Source: Candidatus Zipacnadia bacterium
GTDB lineage: Bacteria; Armatimonadota; Zipacnadia; Zipacnadales; UBA5352
Assembly: GCA_029821735.1 (NCBI GenBank)
Contig: JALGSU010000038.1
Location: forward strand, 62,001 to 126,000
Length of the DNA: 64,000 nucleotides
Direction: 5' to 3'
The translations under genes and the position numbers were made by a program. Shown here one piece after another: positions 47,400 to 57,269 of this stretch. The notes beneath the pieces were generated by a model. That model did not search any database. It had not been told where the DNA came from and saw only the letters and a list, made by a program, of their open reading frames with translations. How positions within the stretch are numbered: the stretch's first letter is position 1; every line of letters starts with the position of its first letter.

Positions 47400-50300
47400 T
47401 CACTCTCCGGCCTGTGCCAGCCTGCCCTCCGGGAGGGTGACTGAGATCGTGCCTGCGCCGGTGACCTCCACGCGGTGGTCGTCGCGGACCATCACGCTCA
47501 CCACGTTCGGCCAGACGACCTTGTCGCCCACGCCGTAGTCATACACGCGGAACCACGAGCCCTCGGCAAACTGCTCGCCGAGGCGCGCGGCCGTCGCCTC
47601 CGGGTGCATGTGCTGGTCAATCATCGCCGCCGATTTGCTGCGCATCTCGTTAATGCGGTAGTCGGCGGAACCGTCCTCGTTGAGGATGCGCGCTCCGTGG
47701 TAGTAGTCCCACCGCTGCAGCACAAAGTCCGTGCCGGTGAGGACCTTGAAGTCCGCCGCGCCGGTGACTCGGCCCGTGCCAATAAGCGAGTCGTTGGCCA
47801 GTGCGAGCTTGACGCCCTCGGCCACTACTTCGACCCCGAGCACTTCATAGGCCACTCGCCGCACATCGTTGGCGATGAAGATGAATCGACCCACCAGCGC
47901 GTCGGGGCTCGGCGGCGCCGGCGACATCGTGACGGTGTGCGCGTCGTGGTCCACGGCCACGATCTCGGAGCTGTATTCAGCCTGGTCGACGCGGATGCCG
48001 AGACCATTCTTCTCGAGCACCGTCCCGCCGATAAGCGTCAGACCGACGGGCTGGCCGGCCTCTTCGGCCCACAAACCAAAGCGCCCGGCGAAAGTGAAGC
48101 CGCCCTCGGCCTCGCGCTCAACGGACGAGTCAGCCGAGATGAACACATGGTCGGTGCGATCGCCCAACTCGACGCGGCAGGCGGCGGGCGCGAAACCCTC
48201 TTCATCGTCGCCTGAGAGTGCGACGGGCTGGACATCGGTCGCGGTCGGCTCGCCCTCGAACGTCTGCATCACGCTGAGCACCTGCGAGTGCACGGGCGCC
48301 TCGTCGGTGGCATTGAGCATGAGCCACTTCATCTCGTAGGGCTTGCCACCCGACGGGGCGGTGCCATCGGTGATCGCCACGTCCATCGGCTGGCCGTCAG
48401 CAGTGGTGGCGGCGAGCACATGCATGCGCATCGTCGGGGCGTCCTCCCCCTGCAGGGCCCACGTGGCTGTCCACGGACCGGCGGCCTTGCCGCGCTGGAC
48501 GTTGTAGAGGTGCGGGAAGGTGAAATTCACGCCCCGCCAGCCGTAAGTTGCGTGCTCCGAACACCCGTTGGCGGCCATCCAGGCCTTGTCGCCATACTCA
48601 ACATCGGGCCCGGCGAGCGTGCCGGTCGCCTGGGCGGTGAGGTCGACGCCCTCGGTGGCGAAGTCCCCCTCCTGACAATAGAACGACCACCACTGGTCGT
48701 CGCCGCCGGCGATGCGATACAGGTCCACGGTGTAGTAGCGGTCCGGTCCGACATCCACCAGCGCCAGCGTGCGCCGCTGCCAGTAGCTCGGGTCAGGTTC
48801 GGAGCGCAGGCCGTCGTCGCCGAACTCGGTGTGGTCACGCGCAAGGGCCTCGGTCACGTGGGCGAGACCCGCGTCGGCCAGATACTGAGCGCGAGCGACG
48901 AGGTTCTTGTAGGGGAACTGCCGCGCGACGTGATGGCTCGACCACAGCCCCTCCCACTGGCCCCAGTTGCGCGGATAGCCGAGCTGCCCGAGGATGACGC
49001 CCTCATGCGACTGCAGCCCGATGTCCATGATGTTGTCTTGCACATGGCTGCGCGCCCGGCCGTAGAACATCCACAGAGACCGCTTGTCATCGCCCTGGCC
49101 GCCGCGCAATATCGCGAGCCCGTAGCCATCAAGCAGGGCGCTGCCATCGTTCCAGTCGTCGGGCCACTTGTCGGCCGCGGTCTCGATCTCTTCGCGCGTG
49201 TAAGGGAACTCGGCCGACGGGCGCCACTTCGGGTCGCGGGCCAGTGCCCACGCAAACTTGGGCTCCTGGAACATCTTGTAAGCGTGCTCGAACGCGCCGA
49301 AGCCGCCGTTCTGGAAAGTGCGGCGTCCGAGTCGTGTGTAATCGCTTTCGCCGCCCGTGTAGCCACCGTCATCGCCCACGCACGGGTAGCTGCGGTCGAT
49401 GGTCACCGAGTCCATTGAGAAGTCGAAGATGTTGCGGTAGCGGCGGGACTCTATCAGCGACGGGAAGCGTTCGGCCGGGTACAGCTCCGGGCGTAACTCG
49501 CGCAGGTGCTCGATGGCCTCCACGATCGGCCCCATGGCGGTCACGTGCATCCCGTTGTAGCCGCCGGTCGCCTCATATGGCGCGCCGTCCCGGAAGTAGG
49601 TATTGGGAGGGAAGATGATCATGGGCGTGAAGCCGATGCCGTAGTAGAGTGCTTCCATGAAGTCGGCGCCGCGCTCGTAGTTGAGCATCTCGGCGATCTT
49701 CGACATACCCCATTGCTGGTAAGGCTCGTTGGACGCGCAGGCTCGGTCCATGCTGCCCTGTATCCACACCGCGAACAAGTTCTGCTCGATGAAGCGCCGC
49801 ACGTCCTCGGGGGTTTCGACCGGGATGCCCTTGCCCTGCAGATACGGGATGATCTCCGGGTCGCGGTCCACGTAAGCCCAGACCTGATCGTACGCCTTCG
49901 AGAGGCTGTTCTGGTAGCCGGGCTGGTTGATGCAGTAGACCGTGAAGCCCGAGCTGCCCAGGAACGGCCCCTCGCTGAAGAGGGACTGGCCGAGACGGTC
50001 CACCTGAGTGCGCCTGTTGCGGTGCCGGTGGTGAGTCATCGTGGCGAGATACGCGTATTCGTACGCCAGCCGTGAGAAGCCGACCAGGGATTTGTGCAGC
50101 GACTCTATGGACCCGGTGCTGATGTAGTCCCCCGCGCAGGCAGCCGGCACTTTGAGCATCTTGTGGCAGTAGGCCTGGCAAATCTGGGCGATGAAGCCGT
50201 ACTTCTTACCGCCGACCTCGCAGGCCCCGCCCATGCCGTCGTCGGGGAACTCGCCTGAGGTCATGTCACCGTTCGCGAAGTCGTTGGACGGATACAACTC

Positions 50301-50987
50301 ATCGCCCACCGGACATTTGATCTTCCAACTATAGGGCGGAGTCGTGTCCTCGCCCCACGGGTAATACGCGCGGGTCTGATATATCTCCGTCCCGTGGACC
50401 GGGCAGCCATACGTCACGTTGACCCAGTGCCAGCGCGGGATCGTGCTGTCGGGCTGCATGTCCCAAATCTCGTCATCGGTCAGATCGGTGTACCTGCCGC
50501 CACCCGCCTTGGGCTCGTCGGGCGGCTCGGCGGTGGTGAGCGTCCGCGAGGTCTTCAGCTCGGGAAGCTCCTCGCCCAGTGGCCAGCGGCGCGGCAACTG
50601 AGTGCCCTTGAGTTCGCGGAACTCCAGCAGGTCCTCGTAGCCCCAGATCACAATCGGGATGACCACGTCCCCGTCCGGGTGGCCGAAAGTGATCTCCACG
50701 TCCCCCGCCTCCGTCAGCGAGCGGAAGTAGTATTTGCGCACTTCGCTCGTTGTGGGGAGGGGCGTGCGGTCGAACATCACCACCGAATCCGGCACCGATA
50801 CGGCCAGTTCCGGCGCGCCCGCCGGGACATTCAGCGCAACCAGGAAGATGCGCTCAACCCCGATGATATCGGGGGCATAGGCAACGCGAGGGTCGGCCTG
50901 GCCCCAACACTGGCTGGCCGTCAATAGCATCAGTGACCCGGCAAGCAGGACGATGATTTCACGCGGCATCGACATCACCCGTTTCAT
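47400..50987 (-). CDS. Secreted heparinase II/III-like protein, 1195 residues
   Basis: The start is ATG 50987 (in-frame Met also at residues 5 and 7) with signal peptide IIVLLAGSLMLLTASQCWG. An N-terminal immunoglobulin-like region is followed by a segment shared with the gene at 43039 (SWKIKCPVGDELYPSNDF), with fewer cysteines. The alpha/alpha toroid spans about 280-640. The Heparinase II/III sandwich near 660-700 has RSHVQDNIMDIGLQSHEG, a less typical form of the conserved His segment. The C-terminal 400 residues are beta-rich and resemble the tail of the 43039 protein. It is likely a paralog acting on a related uronate chain. It is transcribed away from the acyl-CoA ligase. Confidence 0.82.
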   Translation of the reverse strand: MKRVMSMPREIIVLLAGSLMLLTASQCWGQADPRVAYAPDIIGVERIFLVALNVPAGAPELAVSVPDSVVMFDRTPLPTTSEVRKYYFRSLTEAGDVEITFGHPDGDVVIPIVIWGYEDLLEFRELKGTQLPRRWPLGEELPELKTSRTLTTAEPPDEPKAGGGRYTDLTDDEIWDMQPDSTIPRWHWVNVTYGCPVHGTEIYQTRAYYPWGEDTTPPYSWKIKCPVGDELYPSNDFANGDMTSGEFPDDGMGGACEVGGKKYGFIAQICQAYCHKMLKVPAACAGDYISTGSIESLHKSLVGFSRLAYEYAYLATMTHHRHRNRRTQVDRLGQSLFSEGPFLGSSGFTVYCINQPGYQNSLSKAYDQVWAYVDRDPEIIPYLQGKGIPVETPEDVRRFIEQNLFAVWIQGSMDRACASNEPYQQWGMSKIAEMLNYERGADFMEALYYGIGFTPMIIFPPNTYFRDGAPYEATGGYNGMHVTAMGPIVEAIEHLRELRPELYPAERFPSLIESRRYRNIFDFSMDSVTIDRSYPCVGDDGGYTGGESDYTRLGRRTFQNGGFGAFEHAYKMFQEPKFAWALARDPKWRPSAEFPYTREEIETAADKWPDDWNDGSALLDGYGLAILRGGQGDDKRSLWMFYGRARSHVQDNIMDIGLQSHEGVILGQLGYPRNWGQWEGLWSSHHVARQFPYKNLVARAQYLADAGLAHVTEALARDHTEFGDDGLRSEPDPSYWQRRTLALVDVGPDRYYTVDLYRIAGGDDQWWSFYCQEGDFATEGVDLTAQATGTLAGPDVEYGDKAWMAANGCSEHATYGWRGVNFTFPHLYNVQRGKAAGPWTATWALQGEDAPTMRMHVLAATTADGQPMDVAITDGTAPSGGKPYEMKWLMLNATDEAPVHSQVLSVMQTFEGEPTATDVQPVALSGDDEEGFAPAACRVELGDRTDHVFISADSSVEREAEGGFTFAGRFGLWAEEAGQPVGLTLIGGTVLEKNGLGIRVDQAEYSSEIVAVDHDAHTVTMSPAPPSPDALVGRFIFIANDVRRVAYEVLGVEVVAEGVKLALANDSLIGTGRVTGAADFKVLTGTDFVLQRWDYYHGARILNEDGSADYRINEMRSKSAAMIDQHMHPEATAARLGEQFAEGSWFRVYDYGVGDKVVWPNVVSVMVRDDHRVEVTGAGTISVTLPEGRLAQAGE

Positions 50988-51050
50988 CTTCTGAGCGCTC
51001 GCATCGCACTGTTCTTGACCGTAGGTAAGCCGCGGACCTGCACGTCAACG

Positions 51051-52440
51051 CTACCCGCCGAGCTGCTCGACCAGCGTGCGCTTGAGGACCTTGCTCATGG
51101 TGTTGCGCGGCAGCTCGTCGACGAAGTGCACCTGCACCGGCACGCAATAATCAACGAGGCTCTCGGCGCAGAAGCCGCGCACGTCCGCTTCGGTGAGTTC
51201 GGCGCCCTCCTCCGCCACGATCGCCACCGCGACGATCTCGCCCCGGCGGTCATGGGGAAGGCCGATCACCGCCGATTCGCGTACGCCCTCCATGGCGTTG
51301 ATGACCTTCTCCACCATCGGCGGATAGACGTTGTGGCCGGAGGTGATGACAAGCTCCTGGCAACGGCCCGCGTGGAACATGTAGCCGTCGGCGTCCACTC
51401 GGCCCAGGTCGCCGGTGATGAACCAGCCGTCCTCGAATGCCTTCTCCGTGGCGTCGGGCTTGCGCCAGTACTCGCGGAACAGGTTCGGGCCCTTCACCCA
51501 CACCTGGCCGACTTCGTCGACTGGCAGGTCCTTGCCCGAGTCATCGACGATGCGCAGTTCCAGTCCGGGCAGCACCTTCCCGCACGAGCCCTCCTGCGAG
51601 GACACACCCACCGGCAGCGAGGTGTTCACGTGTGATTCGGTCATCCCGTACCGGTTGGTGATGGGTTTGCCGAGGATCTCCTCGAGTTCGGGAAGCACCT
51701 CGGGCCGGATTGGTGCCGAGCCGCAGGTGAAGAGGCGCACCGACGAGAGCGTGGGCACCATTTCGCGGAAGAAGTCGTGGCCGATCCACGAGTAATAGAA
51801 GGTCGGGATGGCGAAGAGCACGGTGCACTCAGCCAGCGCCTGCAACGTGCGCCGTGGGTGGAAGGTCGGCCCCACAACCATCTCGCAGCCCGACAGCAGC
51901 ATCATGTGCGAGGCGAAAGACAGCCCGTGGATGTGGTAGAACCTTCGGGCGGCCCGTGGTGCCCGATGAATAGAGCATGAAGGCCGGGGCGCCCGGCGCT
52001 ATCTCCACCTCCGGTAGCCGCGCAGGCGCAGCGTCTAGCACCGCGGCAACGTCAACCAGCCCGCCGACGTCGCCCGGCTGCTGATCGGCAACTGACTGGA
52101 TCGTGTCGCGACCGGCCTCGTCGGTGACCACCAGCGCGGGCTGGGCGTCCTCCATGTAGTACTGCATCTCCGGCTCGGTGAAGCGATTGTTCAGCGGGAG
52201 AGCGATCGCGCCCATGAGCATAGCGGCGAGATCGGCCAGCAGAATCGCGCGCTTGTCGGCGGTGTACATGGCGACGACATCGCCCGGGCCCACTCCGGAC
52301 CTCTCGAACTCGCCGATGATCCCGCCCAGACGCCCCGCGAGGTCCCCGTAGGTCAGAGACTCCTCCGCGAAGGTGATGGCCGGGCGGGTGGCGTGTTGGT
52401 CCATCGAGTGGCGGAGCAGGTCGGCGTATGCGTCAGACAT
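51051..52440 (-). CDS. AMP-dependent acyl-CoA synthetase-like gene, disrupted near 51940
   Basis: The start is ATG 52440 (MSDAYADLLRHSMDQ; GGGAG 8 bases upstream). The N-terminal part reads to the ATP-binding motif YSSGTTGRPK in one frame. From 51938 another frame continues with YHIHGLSFASHMMLL, GCEMVVGPTF and NRYGMTESHVN, and then the C-terminal lid GDLGRVDADGYMF ... PRNTMSKVLK. In intact family members about 30-35 residues normally separate the P-loop Lys from the HIHG segment. They are absent here, so a deletion of about 100 bases (3n+2) is likelier than one missing base. Total length is about 462 codons. If real, the gene is inactive. It is a possible malonyl/acyl-CoA ligase in origin. 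Confidence 0.8.
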
Positions 52441-52514
52441 GGCGGCATCTCCCGGGTTGACAGTGAGCAGCGGCGTGAGGAACTTCGTCATCGTGAGTGG
52501 TCGTCCCTGCCGCA

Positions 52515-55164
52515 CTACTTCCAGCGGCTGATCCGTTCAGATCGGGGGACGAAGGCGGAGGACAGTGAGTGCGATCGTGCCCGCAAGAGCGCGGCGCGGC
52601 CCGTCGCGTCGCGCGTGTAGACCAGCGTCGCCGGGCCAACATGCTTGCGCCACGCCTGCAGCAGCGCCTCGGCATCCCCGCGCTTGCGGCCCAACGCGGT
52701 GGGCACAGCGTGGTAATCAGTTCGGTCGACGCCCCACCACGGGCTGCGGCGCATGATGAGGTAGCGCGGGTTCTCCACGGGGTCCAGCAGCTCGCCCATG
52801 GCATCGAGGAAGACGGTGCGCTCGCGCGTGGTGCCGCCATCGAGTGAGCAGTAGACGTGCCCGCCGGGAGCGCCTTCGGTGATGATCTTGAGTTCCTCGC
52901 GCGAGCTGCGTACCAGGTTGGCCTCGCACAGCGCGTCGGCGACGGCGCACCCGATCTGGCGCATGCTGCCTGCCACTGGACCGTGCCGGATCGCCAGCAA
53001 CCCCGCCCGGATGAGTTTGGGTAGCGCGATTGCGGCTCCCCCGAGGAAGGTCAAGCCGGTATACAGGAGCACGCCCGCCCAGCCACTGTCGATCCCCTGA
53101 AGGCCGCGCAGCATCTGTGCGGTCACGAAGCCCCCGATGCCCAGCCCCTCATACACCAGCGCGCGAATTGTGTTGCCGAAGACATAGCCTCGCGGCAGCA
53201 CGGTGGGTGAGGTCTGCACTTCCTGCACGATGCGCTGGCGTTCGGCGGCGACCAGCGCTGTATCCCACGCCTGTCGCAGCCCACCCCGGTCGAGAGCGTG
53301 GGCGTCCATGCGGGCATTAATCGCTGCGATGGCCGACCCGTCGTATGGAGGCATCCCCACATCCAGGCGCTGCATCCCGCTGCAGATCACGGGCAGGTCT
53401 AACGCAACGCCCGCGAAGGCCGTGAACCGGCGCGCGAGCGTCTCCAGGTCGGGACCGCTCTCATGTGTACCAGGCTCCACGCACACCAGGTGCCAGATGT
53501 TTGCGGCCTTCGTCGGATTGCCCGGCTGCGTGCGGATGGCCCGGCCCCGCATCTGGTTAGAGAGCATGTATGAGCCGACAAAGCTCGCCAGCACCAGCGT
53601 GTTGATCGATGGCGCGTCCCAGCCCTCGCCCAGTAGCGATTTCGTGCCGACCAGAATGCGCACGCCGCCCTCGCGGAAGAGCCCGGTCATCAGTCGGACC
53701 AGCAGGTTGCGGCTCGCCTCCGGCATCTGCAGACGCAGATAGCTTGGGTCGTGATTGAGAGGCGACAGGCGCACCTGATCCGCCGCCAGACCAAGGTCGG
53801 CTGCGAGACGCTCAAGCTGCTCGCGCGCCGCCTCCGGGATGATGACCAGCGACCCGCTGATGGCCGCCAGTCCCGGCCCACCCAGCCCTGAGCGTCGCAG
53901 TTGCTCGAAGATTGGGACCACTCCGAGGCGGGCCATCGGGCGGACGTCGTCTGCTGAGCGGGGCAGGTCGGCGGCGCGAATGTAGTCAGTCAGCACAACC
54001 ATGCGCAGGTCATCGCCGAGCGCGCCGCTTTCAGTGCGCGCGATCTGCACGATGCCCTCGAGCTTGCTGATGCTGGTGGCGAGCGACCGCTCTATATCGC
54101 GGGTCTGGGTCAGTCGCACCCGCCGCCGGTCCACGCATCTGGGTCAGCAGCGTCTCAAGCCACGCGGGCGTCAGTGGCTGCAGCATCTCGCCGGGCATAC
54201 CGAGTATTCGCAGAGCGCCCTCGGGCGGCTCGCCGGTGGCCTCGGTGAGGAAGATGACCATCGCCGAGAACGGCTCGGGATCGTCGAGGATGGCCTCCAT
54301 ATTGTACTCGGGGTCACCAATCCACGCGTGCGAGCGCACGGCCTCGATGAACGCGGCGTCCCGCACCAGCGCCCCCTGCATCGCCGTGACCTGTGCGCGG
54401 AAGCGTCGGATGAGATCGGTTTCCTCGGCGGTGGGCAGCGAGAAATGCACGTAGTCCTGGTGCGGGCACAGGTTGCGCTCGACCACCAGTTCGGGGATGC
54501 TCACTTCGGCGTCCACCGGTCCGCACAGGCGGGTGTATCGGTGCCACTCGTGCGGCGAAACGTCGTAGGGTGGCGTGGCAGTCAGTGCCACGATCGTCGC
54601 GTCGGGCAGCGCGTCCCGCACAGCCTGCAGCGTGCGCCACCACGCTGCCCGCAGGTGGTGCGCCTCATCGACGACGATGGTGCCAATCTCCTGCCTGCAG
54701 AGGCCCGCGATCACCTCACAGACCGGCTCATCACCGCTGCCCTCGCCGTTCTCTTCGTCTGCGGACGCGCCGTTCTCCTCTTCTGGCTCGGGCTCTTCAG
54801 TCCGATCCTCGCCGGTGCGGGCCATGTGCAGAGCCTGGTAGGTGACGACGGTCAGCAGGCCCGGCGCGCGCACGTCCGTCGAGATCCAGTCGGGGCGCTC
54901 GGCACCGTCGGGCATGAAGAGCGCGACGAAGCGGTCGACCCACTGGTTGCGGATGGTCAGCGTCGGCGCGAGGACCAGCGCGGGCTTGCCCAGGCGCCGG
55001 ATGACTTCGAGCCCGAGGACGGTCTTGCCCGACCCCGGCGCGGCGACCACGTGCAGGTGGTTGTCATCGAGGTGGCCTGAGAGTTCGTCAAGCACGCGCT
55101 GCTGATAGCTCCGCCACGGGTGCTTGAAGGCGATATCGTTGGTGAAGGCGGTGGGTTTGGCCAT
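52515..55164 (-). CDS. SF2 DEAD/DEAH-type helicase with acidic insert and C-terminal membrane segments, frameshifted near 54135
   Basis: The start is ATG 55164 (GGGAG close upstream). Residues 43-48 are Walker A (PGSGKT), 166-169 are DEAH, and motif III is TATPPYD. A run of about 30 acidic and Gly residues (118-147) sits between motifs Ia and II. The first frame stops making sense after LETLLTQM. The second frame starts at 54134 (VDRRRVRLTQTRDIERS), with one base extra or two missing, and residues may be missing. Motif V (GWDAPSINTLV) and motif VI (NQMRGRAIR) follow. After them come two hydrophobic stretches (WAGVLLYTGLTFLGGAAIAL is one) and a soluble tail. Intact length is about 880 residues. 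It has the look of a defence-island helicase, but the function is not shown. Confidence 0.78.
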
Positions 55165-55204
55165 TGCTCCCGCAGATTCGGCCCACCGGGCGCACGCACC
55201 TCCG

Positions 55205-55219
55205 CGCAGGTAACCTGCG
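55205..55219. promoter_or_regulatory. Palindrome CGCAGGTAACCTGCG in divergent promoter region
   Basis: A perfect 7-base inverted repeat around one base lies between the helicase start (55164) and the ceramidase-like start (55293). The half-site CCTGC/GCAGG also occurs in other divergent regions of the window. It is a candidate operator. Confidence 0.4.
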
Positions 55220-55292
55220 TCCGGCCGCGAAACTGCGGTCGCCGCGCCGCTCACGTCAGACTGACGCTCCACACCAGGCACGGAGGCTTGCC

Positions 55293-56530
55293 ATGAAGGC
55301 GGGATTTGCCCAGAGCGATGTCACCCCCGAGGTCGGCGTATACCTCGCGGGATACCCGAGTCGCAATGAGCCGAGCAACAGTGTCGATGATCCGCTGTTC
55401 CTGCGGGTGGTCGCGCTGGAGGACGATGCGGGCCGGCGAATGGTGCTGGTCACCGGCGACCTGCTCAAGCTGCCGCGCGACCTGACCTGGCGCACCAAAC
55501 TGTGGTGCGAAGCGCAATTCGGGTTGCCGAGCGCGTCGGTGATCATCAACCTGTCGCACACCCACGCCGCGCCAAACCTTTTCCTGCAGCGCTGCTACCC
55601 GCACTGGCCGCTCGACCGCGAGTATGTCCGCCGGTTCGAGCAGGCCATTCGCGATTGCATCCGGGCGGCGCTCGATGACCTGCAGCCGGTGCGCGTGGGG
55701 TTCGGTATGCATCAGGCGCATTTCGGAGTCAGCCGTCGGGCACCCCATCCCGAGCGTCCCGGGCGAATCCAGATGGCCATGAACCCCGAGGGCTACTATG
55801 ACCCCGAACTGCCGGTGTTCGCCCTGTATCGTGGCGACGAGCTCGCGGCGGTGCTTTACTCGTACGCATGTCACGCGACCTCGAAGTCATCGCGTGGAAT
55901 CAGCGCCGACTGGCCCGGGCAGGTGTCGATGGGTCTAAAGCGCGAGTTGGGCGAGGGTGTCATGACGCTCTTCGCTCAGGGCGCAGGCGGGAGCGTGATG
56001 ACGCGCATGAGTGAGCGCGGCCATGAGGATGAATATGCGGGATACTGGGCCGAGGTCGCCGCTGACATCGCGGCGTTCGTGCGCTCCGATGCGATGGCGG
56101 ACATTGCGCTGAACCTGCGCGTGGCCGAGCGTGAGTTCGAGATCCCCTATGACATGACCAAGTTCCCCTCGCAGGCGGAGCTGCTCGCGTGTGGGCGCGC
56201 GACATGCTCGAGTGGTCGCGCACCGGCACGCTGGACGAGGGATTCCGCATGCACGTCACGCGCGCGCAGTTGGCCGAGGGCCTGCAGCTCATCGCGCTTT
56301 CGGGCGAGGTGACCGCCGAGGTCGGGCGGATGGTCAAGGACCTCTTCGCCGATACACGCACGGTCTTCCTGGGCTATTGCTCCTACACTGACGCGTACAT
56401 CCCAGTGGCCGCGATGCTTCCGTACCGCGGCCACGAGGCCTTCGAGTCACTGTATTTCCACGATCGCCCCGCGCCATTCGTGCCCGAGATTGACGAGATC
56501 ATCAAGCACGAGGTGAAGGCGGCCGAGTAG
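55293..56530 (+). CDS. Neutral ceramidase-like alkaline hydrolase family protein, frameshifted near 56188
   Basis: The start is ATG 55293 (GGAGG 6 bases upstream). The N-terminal domain (KAGFAQSDVTPEVGVYLAGY, INLSHTHAAPNLF and SYACHATSKSSRGISADWPG) is the zinc-binding core of the neutral/alkaline ceramidase N-terminal family, common in Planctomycetes-like genomes with unknown substrates. The frame breaks after FPSQAELLA (56186) and resumes at 56189 as VWARDMLEWSRTGTLDEGF. One base is missing, possibly with ten or more residues. The tail (QLIALSGEVTAEVGRMVKD, TVFLGYCSYTDAYIPV) is typical of the family. Total is about 411 residues. There is no signal peptide. It is divergent from the helicase and converges on the PIG-L gene. 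Confidence 0.8.
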
Positions 56531-56537
56531 CCGCGGC

Positions 56538-57236
56538 TCACTCCTCCGCCGGTTCTGGAAGTTCCGGGAAGTCCGTGAACGTATCGCGCTCGTAGATCAC
56601 GAAGCGCTCGGTGTCGTGCCCGCCCTCTTCGGCGGTGCGCCCGAGCGCTTCGATGCGTTCGCGGATGCGCGGCAGCATCTCCATCTGCGTGGTCTGGCTC
56701 AGCCACGCGTCGGCCTTGCGCCGGGCATACTGTGTCGTGTCCACCTCGATCGCTGGCCCGAGGCCCTCGTGGCCGTGGTAGAGGAACACCAGCGGCGTCG
56801 CCCACGGCTCCCCGTGGTCGGCGAGGACATTCTCGGAGGCCTGCCAGACCACCTCATCGGTCATCTCGTAGACCGCGCTGTGATCGCGGTTGCGGTCATT
56901 GGGCCCGAGCGTGAATATCGCCTCTGGGCGGTGTCTGCGCAACACGCGGATCAACTCGCGGGTGAGTTTCCAGTCATGGCGTACGCCCTGGTCGGGCCAG
57001 CCGAGGAAGACGCGCTCGGTGATGCCGAGTATGCGGTCGCACTCGGCGGCCTCTTCGCGGCGCTGCTCGGCGATCGTGTTGGCCCACTCCACGCGGCAGT
57101 ATCCGGCGTCGCCGCGCGAGATGGTAACGACGACGACTTCGCTGCCTGCATCTGCATGGGCGGCGATGGTCCCGCCCATGATGATCTCGTCATCGGGATG
57201 CGCGCAGAACAGCATAATCCGGTCGTAGGTTTTCAT
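56538..57236 (-). CDS. PIG-L/LmbE-family deacetylase
   Basis: This is 232 residues from ATG 57236 with GGGAGG 8 bases upstream. H13-P-D-D-E17 (FCAHPDDEIIMGGT) is the zinc-binding motif of GlcNAc- or glycosyl-deacetylases of the PIG-L family. Later motifs FTLGPNDRNRDHSAVYEMTDE fit the third zinc ligand and catalytic His. It removes N-acetyl groups from amino sugars or related small molecules in the cytoplasm. It is the last gene of the esterase-Gfo/Idh-sulfatase operon, 33 bases after the sulfatase. Confidence 0.9.
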   Translation of the reverse strand: MKTYDRIMLFCAHPDDEIIMGGTIAAHADAGSEVVVVTISRGDAGYCRVEWANTIAEQRREEAAECDRILGITERVFLGWPDQGVRHDWKLTRELIRVLRRHRPEAIFTLGPNDRNRDHSAVYEMTDEVVWQASENVLADHGEPWATPLVFLYHGHEGLGPAIEVDTTQYARRKADAWLSQTTQMEMLPRIRERIEALGRTAEEGGHDTERFVIYERDTFTDFPELPEPAEE

Positions 57237-57269
57237 TGAGTGGGCCTCCCGTGTCAGATGTCCGGCGCT

